Source: Bacillota bacterium (GTDB lineage: Bacteria > Bacillota > Clostridia > Oscillospirales > Ethanoligenentaceae). Taken from it: a stretch of 64,000 bases of DNA. A program made the translations under genes and the position numbers. The notes under the pieces were generated by a model that worked only from the letters and a program-made list of their open reading frames with translations, was not told the origin of the DNA and searched no databases. Below are positions 51,810 through 60,612 of the stretch, one piece after another (within the stretch, counting starts at the first letter, position 1; every line of letters starts with the position of its first letter). Location of the stretch: NCBI GenBank assembly GCA_023391535.1, contig JAEWAU010000044.1, forward strand, positions 9,964-73,963, written 5' to 3'.

Positions 51810-53822
51810 ATGAAGATCAATGAGCTATTGACCGAGCAGGGCATCGAACTGAATGTTTCTGTGGCGACCAAAGACAGGGCGATCGACAAACTGGTGGGCC
51901 TGCTGGACGCCGAAGGCTGCATCCGGGACAAGGCGTCGTTCAAAGAGGGGATTCTGGCGCGCGAGCGCTTGAGCTCCACGGCCGTGGGCAACGGCATCGC
52001 CATTCCGCACGCCAAGGTGGACGCGGTGGAAAAGGCGGGGCTTTCCGCAATCACGGTTCCCGGCGGGGTGGATTACGGCGCGCCGGATAAGAAAAATTCC
52101 GATCTTCTGTTCATGATCGCGGCGCCCGCTTCGGGAAGCGACATCCATCTGAAAGCGCTCCAGCGGCTGGCCGTGCTGCTCACGGACACCGGCTTCAAGG
52201 CGAGCCTGCTGCGCGCAGCCGACAAAAAGGAATTCCTGCGCCTGATTGCGGAAAAGGAAGCGGAAAAATTCCCCGACAGAGAGCCGGCGATGGCGTCGGC
52301 CGGGCCCCGGAAACCCTCGCTGCCGGATAAAGCGCCGGAGAAATACCGCATTCTGGCCGTGACCGCGTGCCCCACCGGAATTGCCCACACCTTTATGGCG
52401 GCTGAAACCCTGACCCAGAAGGCCCGGAAAATGGGCGTTACGCTCAAGGCGGAAACCGACGGAGCCGACGGTATCCAGAATGAGCTGACGGCCGAGGAGA
52501 TCGAGGCGTGCGACGGAATCATCGTCGCGGCCGACGTAGGAGTCGAGATGGGCCGGTTCAGCGGAAAGCCCGTTGTGACGGCAAGCGTATCCGCCGGCAT
52601 CAACCGGCCGGAGGAGCTGATCCGTAAAATTCTGGACGGCAAGGCGCCGGTCTATCACGGTTCCGCGGCGGCCGCACGGAAGAGCTCGGATAAGGAAACG
52701 AGCAGCATCGGCCACGACATCTACAGGCAGCTGATGAACGGCGTTTCACATATGCTTCCGTTCGTAATCGGCGGCGGCATCCTGATCGCTCTTGCGTTTC
52801 TGATCGATTCCGCAAGCGGCGTACATGGCGGGCCGAACTTCGGTTCCACGACCGCCGCGGCAAAGTTCCTCAAAACCATCGGCGGCTTTGCCTTTAATAT
52901 GATGCTGCCGGTGCTCGCCGGATTTATCGCAATGGCGATCGGCGACCGCCCGGCGCTCGCCATCGGCTTTGTGGGCGGCATTCTGGCCATGAACGGCAGC
53001 ACGTTCACCGACCCCGCCGGAGGCAAAGTCAGCGCGGGCTTCCTTGGGGCGCTGTTCGCGGGCTTCATCGCGGGCTACCTCGTTTTGGGCATGAAGAAGC
53101 TCTTTAAGGGCCTTCCGAAATCGCTCGAGGGCATCAAGTCCATTCTGATTTATCCTCTGCTCGGCATTTTCGTCATCGGCGTCGTCATGGCTCTGATCAA
53201 CCCGATCATGATCTGGATCAATACGGGCCTCACCTCGCTGCTCTCCGGCATGAACAGCAGCACGGCGATCGTTGTCGGCCTGATCATCGGCGGCATGATG
53301 GCCACCGATATGGGCGGCCCGATCAACAAAGCGGCGTACCTGTTCGCCACCGCGCAGCTTGCTTCGCCCGGCGCGAACGGCATGGGCTACCGCATTATGG
53401 CCGCCTGCATGATCGGCGGCATGGTGCCTCCTCTTGCAATCGCCCTTTGCACGACCCTGTTTAAGAGCCGTTTCACGGCCAAAGAGCGCCAGTCCGGCAT
53501 GGTCAACTACGTGATGGGCCTTTCGTTTATCACAGAAGGCGCGATTCCGTTCGCGGCGGCGGACCCCCTCCGTGTGCTGCCCTCCATGATCGTTGGCTCC
53601 GCGGTGAGCGGCGGGCTTTCCATGATGTTCGGCTGCCAGCTCCACGCGCCCCACGGCGGCATCTTCGTACTGCCGACCATCAGCAACCCGCTCGGCTACT
53701 TCATTGCACTGGCCGTCGGCATGGTGGTGGGCTGCCTGATTCTGGCGCTGCTGAAAAAGCCGTTGCCGAAAGAAGTCTATGAGGCGGAGGCGGACGGCGA
53801 CACGAGCAGCGACCTGTTCTGA
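51810..53822 (+). CDS. fruA: PTS fructose transporter, EIIABC
   Basis: A 670-residue fused permease. EIIA (1-145) with phospho-His67 in NGIAIPHAKV, EIIB (178-275) with phospho-Cys187 in VTACPTGIAHTFMA, and EIIC (about 300-650) with the helices and GGPINKAAYLFA, EGAIPFAAADPLRVLPSM and HAPHGGIF motifs of the fructose/mannitol family. It imports fructose and releases fructose 1-phosphate, the substrate of fruK. GGAGGG precedes the ATG. Last gene of the operon, ended by a perfect terminator. Confidence 0.95.
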   Translation: MKINELLTEQGIELNVSVATKDRAIDKLVGLLDAEGCIRDKASFKEGILARERLSSTAVGNGIAIPHAKVDAVEKAGLSAITVPGGVDYGAPDKKNSDLLFMIAAPASGSDIHLKALQRLAVLLTDTGFKASLLRAADKKEFLRLIAEKEAEKFPDREPAMASAGPRKPSLPDKAPEKYRILAVTACPTGIAHTFMAAETLTQKARKMGVTLKAETDGADGIQNELTAEEIEACDGIIVAADVGVEMGRFSGKPVVTASVSAGINRPEELIRKILDGKAPVYHGSAAAARKSSDKETSSIGHDIYRQLMNGVSHMLPFVIGGGILIALAFLIDSASGVHGGPNFGSTTAAAKFLKTIGGFAFNMMLPVLAGFIAMAIGDRPALAIGFVGGILAMNGSTFTDPAGGKVSAGFLGALFAGFIAGYLVLGMKKLFKGLPKSLEGIKSILIYPLLGIFVIGVVMALINPIMIWINTGLTSLLSGMNSSTAIVVGLIIGGMMATDMGGPINKAAYLFATAQLASPGANGMGYRIMAACMIGGMVPPLAIALCTTLFKSRFTAKERQSGMVNYVMGLSFITEGAIPFAAADPLRVLPSMIVGSAVSGGLSMMFGCQLHAPHGGIFVLPTISNPLGYFIALAVGMVVGCLILALLKKPLPKEVYEAEADGDTSSDLF

Positions 53823-53850
53823 TTCGCCGGTTCGGCTGAAATTATTGTTT

Positions 53851-53890
53851 GGCAAAAGGCGCGGCGGCAAGCCGCGCCTTTTGCCGTTTT
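53851..53890 (+). terminator. Intrinsic terminator of the fru/pts operon
   Basis: Perfect 15-bp arms (53851-53865 and 53871-53885), 5-nt loop, T run at 53887-53890. Confidence 0.9.
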
Positions 53891-53972
53891 AGGCAAGCCC
53901 CCGCCCGAGCCGGAGTGGGGGCGCATCCCCGCCGCAGCGGGAACAGTATTCCGCGGCCTCCGGGCAACGAAA

Positions 53973-54010
53973 ACGGGCGCCCACGGGGGATTTCCCCTGC
54001 GGGCGCCCGT
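53973..54010 (-). terminator. Probable terminator of the acetyltransferase gene
   Basis: 10-bp perfect arms (53973-53982 and 54001-54010) with a GGGG/CCCC inner stem; minus-strand reading ends in four U. The rest of the 53823-54173 gap shows nothing else. Confidence 0.6.
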
Positions 54011-54173
54011 ATCGGGCATACAAGCACCATACGATATCAGAAACGCAAGAAAAAAGTCTGTACTTTTCGGCCCCGCCGGATATACTGACCGTGCCGCGCA
54101 GCAAATTGAACGGGTAAAAGGTTTATGAATGAATGGAAATGAACAAGCAGAAAATCCCCAACATTCCTTAGGA

Positions 54174-55283
54174 TTACCGGACGGAAGCGTGCTGATTTTG
54201 CGGAATATCGAAGTGGACATCCTCGATGGTGTCGATAAACGATTCTAAAATCTGGTTCGCGTTCGGCACGTCGGAATGAATGAACTTGAAAGCGCTGTTA
54301 ATGCTCTTGGCGATTTGTTTTTTATCCAGGCGATGGCAGGAGGGAGCGGGCTTGAAGAAGAGATACATGGGGACGCCGCCGCTTTGGGAGGGGAAAATAT
54401 AATCGAGATTCAGCCGGACGGCCCCCTGCCGTTCGTAAAACGCAATGCGCCGCTTTTGGTTGCACAGTTCCTGTTCGTCCGCGCTGTTCGGTATCTCGAC
54501 CTCCATAAACATACCCAGCGCGTTTTTATTCAGTTCCAGAATGCGGTTGAACAGCTTGGAGCCGTAACCGGCGTTCTGGTATTTTTTGTCGATCGCCATA
54601 TAGTCGAGCCACAGCACCGGGCATTCGCTGACATGGTAGACGAACGCGTACCCGAGAGTCATGTTCTTGAATGTCTTATGGTCGGCGAGCAGCAGCTCAT
54701 AATCGCCGTTTGTGATAAGCCTTTTCAAATGCTTAAGCTCCACGCGCTCCTCAGCGGGGAAATCGGCTTCAAAGCGCGGGTAAATCTCATCCGAAAGCTT
54801 CTGGTCGTTTCCCGGAACGACGTCGATGCCGTTGAGATCGACCTTTACGAATTCTTGAAACGGCTCCTTGAACAGATCCAGGTTATGCGTAAACCATGTG
54901 TAATGCAGGCGGTTTTCCTCTTTGAGCACCGGCTCCCAGGTGGGGTCGAGGTGGAATTCCCCCTCTTTTCCGAGGTGCCCTTTTTGCTTGTCGAATATGG
55001 TCTCCACGACATTCCAGCTCATGTAGGCGTAGATGTTGTACCGTTTCACAAACACATCGTCCGGCGGCATCCGGTAATAGGCGGCGGTTTTGTCATGGTC
55101 GCGCATATCGGGGTATTTCATCGCCAGCTTGAGCAGCTTTGAATATTGATTGTCCACATCGAAATACGCATTATCGTCGCCGGACCTTTTATGCGTCCGG
55201 TAGGTGATATAGGTTATAACGGCCACAACGACGGAGATGAAAAAAGACAGAACCGAAAGAAAAGCGGCTGTTGAATTGGACAT
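54174..55283 (-). CDS. Membrane-anchored GNAT acetyltransferase
   Basis: A 369-residue protein. One N-terminal membrane helix (about residues 7-28) is followed by a soluble region (30-170) with YMSWNVVETIFDK that I do not recognise. A GNAT domain follows (about 175-310): YAFVYHVSECPVLWLDYMAIDKKYQNAGYGSKLFNRIL carries the acetyl-CoA loop, and NQKRRIAFYERQGAVRL the late helix. The combination of anchor, unknown domain and GNAT is not one I can name. It is the last cargo gene before attR and has its own promoter. Confidence 0.7.
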   Translation of the reverse strand: MSNSTAAFLSVLSFFISVVVAVITYITYRTHKRSGDDNAYFDVDNQYSKLLKLAMKYPDMRDHDKTAAYYRMPPDDVFVKRYNIYAYMSWNVVETIFDKQKGHLGKEGEFHLDPTWEPVLKEENRLHYTWFTHNLDLFKEPFQEFVKVDLNGIDVVPGNDQKLSDEIYPRFEADFPAEERVELKHLKRLITNGDYELLLADHKTFKNMTLGYAFVYHVSECPVLWLDYMAIDKKYQNAGYGSKLFNRILELNKNALGMFMEVEIPNSADEQELCNQKRRIAFYERQGAVRLNLDYIFPSQSGGVPMYLFFKPAPSCHRLDKKQIAKSINSAFKFIHSDVPNANQILESFIDTIEDVHFDIPQNQHASVR

Positions 55284-55346
55284 TACGCATCATCCTTTTT
55301 TACCGTCGCGTTGGCGGAATTTATCAGAATATACTAATTACGCAAT

Positions 55347-55375
55347 AGTATAACACGGCCTTTCCGCTGTTTCAA
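55347..55375 (-). promoter_or_regulatory. Promoter of the membrane-anchored acetyltransferase gene
   Basis: Minus-strand TTGAAA (55370-55375), 17-bp spacer, TATACT (55347-55352), about 65 bp before the start codon and just inside attR. Confidence 0.75.
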
Positions 55376-55439
55376 TCCGTTACCCGCGACGACCCTCAAA
55401 CCGATTTACCGCCAAACGCATTTAGCACATACGGTAACA

Positions 55440-55453
55440 GGCGATTTCACGCC
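55440..55453. repeat. attR core of the 24-kb island
   Basis: GGCGATTTCACGCC, identical to 31162-31175. To its right the peroxiredoxin continues as PVCTTEIMTFASM, restoring the active site. Confidence 0.88.
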
Positions 55454-56834
55454 GGTTTGCACTACGGAGATCATGACGTTCGCTTCGATGGCCGGCGCGT
55501 TTGCCGCGAACAACACGGCGCTGCTGGGGCTTTCGGTGGATTCCAACCAGTCGCACATCGATTGGAGCCGCGCCATGGAGCGGTACAGCTGGAACGGCAT
55601 CAACCAGCCCCGCATTCCGTTTCCCATTGTGGCGGACGATATGGGCGAAACGGCGCGGCTTTACGGGATGCTGATGCCGAGCAGTTCCGCCACGCGCACG
55701 GTGCGGGCGGTGTTCGTTATCGACCCGGAAGGCACGGTGCGCGCGATTCTGGCCTATCCGCTCACCACGGGCCGCAACATCCGGGAGATTCTGCGGCTGG
55801 TGATGGCCCTGCAGGCGCACGACCGCACAGGGGACATGACCCCGGCGCACTGGGTGCCGGGCGACCCGATGCTGCTGCCCGCGCCCCAGACGCTGCCGCT
55901 TGCCTCCCAGCGCGCGGAAAACGGCGCTTCCGGCGCGCATTGCCTGGATTGGTACCTCTGCTTCACGCAGGGGGGGAACGCGAACGCGGCGAACAATATG
56001 GGCGCGGCAAATGTTCAAAACACGCCCAATATGCCGGGTATGACAGGCATGCCGGGTAACCTGAACATTCCGAACGCGCCGGGCGCGCCGAACGTTTCCG
56101 GTATGGCGGGCATGGCCCGCCCGGCCGTTCCCGCACAGCCCCTTATGCCCGAAAAGCCGCCGCAGCCGATGCCGATGCCGAACCTCATGCCGCAGGCACA
56201 GACGTTTCCGGCCCCGCCCATGCAGCCCATCGTGCTCGCGCCCATGCCGGCGGTAAAGCCGATGGCGCCGAATGCGTCGTTTGTGCCGAACGCGGCGCTG
56301 TCGCCGAACGCGCCTCCGGTGCCGACGCCCTACGGCATTCCCGCGGCGCCCGGCGCGGCGCTGCCTTCCGGTATGCCCTCGGTTCCCTCCGCGGACTGGA
56401 TGTCCGCAAAGCCGCGGGCCAAAACGGGCGCAGAGAAAAACAAATCCCTGAGCATGGACGAGATTATGAAGATGCTCGAGGAAGTGGGCCTTGCAGGCGA
56501 CCTTCCGAAGCTCGACGGCAACGCCGCGCAGCAGAACGCAGCGCCCGCGCCGAACGCGAATATGGGCAAAATGCCGGCCGTGCCGATGCCGAACCCCGCG
56601 CAGCAAAACGCGCAGGCGAAAGAGATGCCGATGCCCATTGCGCCGCCCATGCCCAAACCGGCCGAAAAGCCGAAGGGAAACGCGGCGAACACGGAAAAAC
56701 CGGCGGCGAAGCCCGCGCAGAAAGAAGGGCCCGCGGGAGGCATTATGGAGCAGAACCGGATGCTGTTCGGGATGAACTCCAAGGAGCCGGAGGAACATAT
56801 GATCACGCGCGATTACCCGTATAAGAAGCGCTGA
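55440..56834 (+). pseudogene. 3' part of the interrupted peroxiredoxin gene, with a long Pro/Met-rich tail
   Basis: In the frame set by the left fragment this reads GDFTPVCTTEIMTFASMAGAF, with the peroxidatic Cys that would be residue 49 of the joined protein. The Prx fold (LGLSVDSNQSHIDW, PFPIVADDMGETARLYGML, VIDPEGTVRAILAYP) continues to HCLDWYLCFTQ near residue 219, where Prx6-type proteins normally stop. About 287 more residues follow, rich in Pro, Met, Ala and Asn, with one helical stretch (SLSMDEIMKMLEEVGLAGDLPKL). No ribosome binding site precedes the first ATG (55473), so it is probably not translated while the island is present. Confidence 0.88.
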
Positions 56835-56885
56835 GCGGCCCCAAAGCGCCCCGCCTTTCCGCAGACGCCGGCCGCGCGCCGCGCA

Positions 56886-56921
56886 CAGAAAAAAGTCCGC
56901 CCGAGGGCGGACTTTTTTCTG
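56886..56921. terminator. Bidirectional terminator
   Basis: 17-bp perfect arms (56886-56902 and 56905-56921) with A and T runs inside the stem ends. It separates the converging peroxiredoxin and ABC-2 genes. Confidence 0.9.
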
Positions 56922-56960
56922 TGAAGAGCAATACCTTTATAGGACTTGCCGGCTGCGCTT

Positions 56961-58148
56961 TCAGGCCGCCCGGCGCTTGCTGAAAGCCAGCGCGGCGGCA
57001 AAGAACGCCGCCGTAAACCCGAGCTGGATGAGCATGCACACGAGAACGGGGCGGAGTGCCGGGAACGTGAAGGCCGGAAGCCCGCGGATGTCGTTTACGG
57101 CGCGGATATACCAGTAAGAAGGCGTGAAACGCGCCGCCGCGAGGACGCTGTCGGCAAGATACTGCTGCGGCACGAAAACGCCGCTGATGAAGCAAAGCCC
57201 CAGGGAGATGACGTTGGCCATACCGTTTTGCGCGCCGCGGTTGCGAACCGTATCGCCGAGCAGGAAGCTGATGGAAAGAGCCGACAGGGCGAAGCACAGC
57301 GCGTTGAGGCTGAAGAGGAGAAACTGAGGGCCGATGCCCGATTGCCCGCCGAACAGCGCCGCGCCGAGCAGTATGGCGGCAAGCCACACCAGCAGCGTGA
57401 GGACCAGATGCCCGCCGAACAGCTGGAACTGCAGCGCCGCGGGCGGCAGCGGAGAACTGAGGTTCCGGCGGCGGAGATCCGGCTTGTTGAAGGTGAGCAT
57501 CAGCGACGAGATTACGAGGAACAGGATGCTGAGGAACGCGTAAACGAGGTAGGTGAAGTAGAAGGCGGTGTTGCCGAGGGCGGTGGACTGGGAGGCGGAG
57601 CCGCGAAACGTCACGTCCGCATGGAGCGAAAGGTTCTGCGCGGCGGCCGCCGCGAGCTGCGCCTGCGAAAGTTCCGGGTTTGCCGCGCGGAACATGCGCG
57701 CGGTGTTGAGGTACCGGTCTACGGCAAGATCCATATACACGCCGCCGGCCGATTTTTGCGCCGCGGTTCTTTCGAGCGTTTCCTCCCGCCCGGCCATAAA
57801 GCCCTGCGAAAAGCCCTTGGGGATGCGGAGGATGTAATCGACCTGATCGAAAAACAGCGCGTCCTGGAGCGACTGCGTATCGGTTTTGACCGGAACGAAA
57901 TCGGCGCTGCCGCTGAGATATTGCTTCAGGCCCTCGGCGAGAGGGGAGCCGTCCCCGCCCACAAAGGCCGTGCCGACTCTGGACAGCGTAAAGCCGTTTC
58001 CGCCGCTCGCGCCCGCCCCCATGCGCGTGCCGAGGATGGTGATGAGCAGGAAGACGAAAAAGTAGATCAGAATGGGCCGGATGTTTTTTCGGAGGACCTT
58101 GAAGTAGGCGTCCGGCACGGGCCTGTATCTTTTTTCAGATGCTTTCAT
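56961..58148 (-). CDS. ABC-2 type transporter permease
   Basis: A 395-residue membrane protein. One helix near residues 28-45 precedes a large extracytoplasmic region, then five helices in the C-terminal half (FYFTYLVYAFLSILFLVISSLML onward). This is the ABC2_membrane_3 / YhgE-like architecture of drug or lipid exporters. It overlaps the stop of the preceding permease gene by 14 bp; GAGGAGG precedes the ATG. It forms the second half of the exporter with the gene at 58135. Confidence 0.85.
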   Translation of the reverse strand: MKASEKRYRPVPDAYFKVLRKNIRPILIYFFVFLLITILGTRMGAGASGGNGFTLSRVGTAFVGGDGSPLAEGLKQYLSGSADFVPVKTDTQSLQDALFFDQVDYILRIPKGFSQGFMAGREETLERTAAQKSAGGVYMDLAVDRYLNTARMFRAANPELSQAQLAAAAAQNLSLHADVTFRGSASQSTALGNTAFYFTYLVYAFLSILFLVISSLMLTFNKPDLRRRNLSSPLPPAALQFQLFGGHLVLTLLVWLAAILLGAALFGGQSGIGPQFLLFSLNALCFALSALSISFLLGDTVRNRGAQNGMANVISLGLCFISGVFVPQQYLADSVLAAARFTPSYWYIRAVNDIRGLPAFTFPALRPVLVCMLIQLGFTAAFFAAALAFSKRRAA

Positions 58149-59271
58149 AGCGCTGCCTCCTCAGAACAAAGACGGTGATTCCGCCGAAAACCAGGGTGAA
58201 GCCGCACAGCAGCGCAATGTTCGTGAAATACCGTGTGGTCGTGGTGTAGTAGTAAAGGGCATAGAACGTGTCGGTGATGACGTTCGCGGGGTTGAGCCAG
58301 CCGAGGATGGGCGCGTGGGCCTCCACGAGGTATTTCATATTGCTGAAAAAGAGGCCCGAAAGAAACGACAGGAACATGGTGCCCGAGATGAGGACGGCGA
58401 TCCGCATCCCCTCGCCCGCCTTGATGAGCGCGCCGAGCATGGAGCCGAAGGAAACGCCGGTGCAGCAGGAGGCGAAGCAGGCGAGCAGGATGAGCGGCAG
58501 CCTGCCGCCGAAACCTACGCCGAGCACGAAGGTGAGGAAAGCGACCAGAACAGCCGCCACGAGGAACTGCACGGTGACGGCGGCGCAGAACGCGGGGGCG
58601 AACACCCGGAGCTTGTGGAGCGGCGCCAGATTGACGCGCGCCGCGCGCGGCTCCTGGTTGGCCTGGACGTTGGCCACTTCCTTGAGCCCCAGAAAGCCGC
58701 CGTAGAGGCACGCCATGCCGAGCAGCGCGTAAAAGTAGTTGAGCGTGGAATCCGGGTTGCCGCCGGCGGGAGGCGTGTCCTTCAGGTATTCCCGGTTTTG
58801 CAGGAGCGCCGCGGCGTTTTGCAGGGCGGCCGGGTTTCGCCTGGCGATCTGCGCCAAGGCGGCGGAGGTCTGGACGTAGTCGTCGAGGAACTCCTTGAGG
58901 ATGGTTTCGTCCATCCCGGACTGCGCCACGAACATGCGCGGGTTGCCGTCGAGCCGGACATAACCGATGATCTTGCCCGATTGGAGCAGGTTCTGCGCCT
59001 TCTGCTCGCCGCAGAGGGTTACGCGGAAGAGCGCTCCCTTCGCGCCGCCGGAAACTTCCGAAAGCGCTTTTTGGAAGGAAGTGTTCTGCCGGTAGGCGGC
59101 GTCGTCCACCACGGCGATATTCGTTGCCCGGTAGGTGGAAACCTTGCCGAGATTGCTGAAGGCAAGGTGGAACAGTGTGGCGAGGATAACAGGGAAGAAC
59201 AGCGTCCAGAACATGGTGTAGCGGTCGCGCACGATGCACTTGAGCCGCGCTGTGTAGATATGGCCGAACAT
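58135..59271 (-). CDS. ABC-2 type transporter permease
   Basis: A 378-residue permease with the same architecture as its neighbour: an N-terminal helix (MFWTLFFPVILATLFHLAFS), a large outer domain and five C-terminal helices. The start at 59271 follows AAAGGGTG; a longer in-frame start at 59322 has no ribosome binding site. It lies 164 bp after the ATPase gene. The substrate is unknown; similar exporters regulated by LiaRS/DesKR-like systems move antibiotics or lipids. Confidence 0.85.
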   Translation of the reverse strand: MFGHIYTARLKCIVRDRYTMFWTLFFPVILATLFHLAFSNLGKVSTYRATNIAVVDDAAYRQNTSFQKALSEVSGGAKGALFRVTLCGEQKAQNLLQSGKIIGYVRLDGNPRMFVAQSGMDETILKEFLDDYVQTSAALAQIARRNPAALQNAAALLQNREYLKDTPPAGGNPDSTLNYFYALLGMACLYGGFLGLKEVANVQANQEPRAARVNLAPLHKLRVFAPAFCAAVTVQFLVAAVLVAFLTFVLGVGFGGRLPLILLACFASCCTGVSFGSMLGALIKAGEGMRIAVLISGTMFLSFLSGLFFSNMKYLVEAHAPILGWLNPANVITDTFYALYYYTTTTRYFTNIALLCGFTLVFGGITVFVLRRQRYESI

Positions 59272-59435
59272 GGCTGAGAACACCCTTTCTGCTGATAGCA
59301 ATTGAACAAAGGAATTCCACATTCCGGGACCGGATTTTCGTGTTGAAGACCGAAAAGTCCGATTTTATGGATCTGCTTTATTTGTTCGATTGCCGCACAT
59401 TTCCGGTTCGGGCGGATGTGTTCCGGAGGGCCGCG

Positions 59436-60371
59436 CTACACCTGGTCGCGCAGCTCCTTTCCGGTGATCTCCAGAAACACGTCGTTTAAGGTGGGCAGCT
59501 CGCTGAACACCCGGCCGAACGGAACGCCCTTTCCGGTGAGCTCCGCGAGCACGGCCGCGAGGCTGTTCCGCCCTTTCTGCGAGCGGATGAGGAGCCTGCC
59601 GCCCGCAACTTCGGCGCTCTGCACGCCCGGCAGGCCGCGCACAAAGGCGACGTCGCTTTCCGGGTCGAGGAGCTCCACCGTAATCTTTTCGCCCGCGCCC
59701 ACCATATCCTTGAGCTCCGCGCTCGTGCCCGAGGCGATGACGCGCCCTTTATCCATAATGGCAATGCGGGTGCAGATCTGCTCCACCTCCTCCATGTAGT
59801 GCGAGGTGTAAATAACGGTGGCGCCTTCGCGGTTGAGGCGCACGATGCCTTCGAGGATGCTGTTGCGACTCTGCGGGTCCACGGCAACCGTAGGCTCGTC
59901 GAGAATGATGAGCTTCGGCTTGTGCGCGATGCCGCAGGCGATGTTGAGGCGGCGCAGCAGGCCGCCGCTGAGCTTTTTGGGCACGAAGCGGCGGAAATCG
60001 CCGAGCCCCACGAGATCGATGGCCTCATCCGTAAGCCGCTCGCACGCGGCGCTGTTTTTCACGTAAAGGCCGCAGAAATAGCGGATGTTTTCGTATACGG
60101 TGAGCTCGTCGAACACCGCGACGTTCTGAAAGATGACGCCGATATCGCGCTTGAGCGCGTAGGCGGCGGGTGACATCGGCTTGCCGAACAGCTCCACGGT
60201 GCCCTTATCGTACCGGAGCAGCGACAGAATACACCCGATGGCGGTGGATTTTCCCGAGCCGTTGGGGCCGAGCAGGCCGAAGATCTCCCCCTCCTGCACC
60301 TCGAGGTCGAAGTGGTCGAGAGCGATGAGGTCCCCGTACCGTTTTACGAGATTCTGAACTTTGACGACCAT
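59436..60371 (-). CDS. ABC transporter ATP-binding protein
   Basis: A 311-residue ATPase. Walker A GLLGPNGSGKSTAIG, signature KKLSGGLLRRLNIACG, Walker B LIILDEPTVAVDP and the switch His in TSHYMEEVEQI are all present, followed by a C-terminal DrrA-like extension. The ATG at 60371 has TTGGAGG seven bases upstream. It energises the two ABC-2 permeases and is divergent from the two-component system that probably controls it. Confidence 0.92.
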   Translation of the reverse strand: MVVKVQNLVKRYGDLIALDHFDLEVQEGEIFGLLGPNGSGKSTAIGCILSLLRYDKGTVELFGKPMSPAAYALKRDIGVIFQNVAVFDELTVYENIRYFCGLYVKNSAACERLTDEAIDLVGLGDFRRFVPKKLSGGLLRRLNIACGIAHKPKLIILDEPTVAVDPQSRNSILEGIVRLNREGATVIYTSHYMEEVEQICTRIAIMDKGRVIASGTSAELKDMVGAGEKITVELLDPESDVAFVRGLPGVQSAEVAGGRLLIRSQKGRNSLAAVLAELTGKGVPFGRVFSELPTLNDVFLEITGKELRDQV

Positions 60372-60494
60372 ACCCATTCCTCCAAAAACAACAAAAAGAA
60401 ATAACACATCAAAAAAACAAACGCGGAAGCGGTTCTTCCATTGCTTTTATTCTACCGCGCGCGGCGCCCCGGGAAAAGTGAGCTTTTTCCCGTT

Positions 60495-60518
60495 GCGGGG
60501 TGACATTTGTCACCCCGC
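60495..60518. promoter_or_regulatory. Palindromic operator between the exporter and two-component genes
   Basis: Perfect 11-bp arms separated by 2 bp (GCGGGGTGACA-TT-TGTCACCCCGC). It overlaps the -35 of the rightward promoter, so a bound regulator could repress or activate it, and it is positioned to act on both divergent units. Confidence 0.65.
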
Positions 60519-60535
60519 GCACGATGTGGTAAAAT
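60507..60535 (+). promoter_or_regulatory. Promoter of the two-component system
   Basis: TTGTCA (60507-60512), 17-bp spacer, TAAAAT (60530-60535). The -35 is half of the palindrome. Confidence 0.65.
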
Positions 60536-60612
60536 GGCACTGTAATTCGGACGGCGCCCCGGCACAACCGGCCGGGCGCGCGGAAAGCCCCGCGCGGGGC
60601 GGAGGCGGTGCC

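Larger units (their letters stand above)
31162..55453. mobile_element. Site-specific genomic island (24.3 kb) integrated in a peroxiredoxin gene
   Basis: It is bounded by identical 14-bp cores and carries a large serine recombinase next to the left end. Deleting one core plus the 24,278 bp restores the peroxiredoxin reading frame exactly. Cargo, in order: recombinase, small basic ORF, rsmH-type gene, nitroreductase, diguanylate cyclase, small coiled-coil ORF, family 3 glycosidase, sugar ABC importer, response regulator and sensor kinase, complete fructose PTS operon, membrane-anchored acetyltransferase. No relaxase, type IV secretion, phage structural or replication gene was seen, so it would need help to move between cells. 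Confidence 0.9.

Noticed and set aside
31162..55453. Assembly error or chance inversion splitting the peroxiredoxin
   Set aside because: The halves are in the same orientation and frame, share an exact 14-bp core and have a serine recombinase at the boundary, all expected for integration. Long-read confirmation is still the decisive test.
31162..55453. Prophage or full integrative conjugative element
   Set aside because: No capsid, terminase, relaxase, coupling protein or secretion genes were seen among the cargo.
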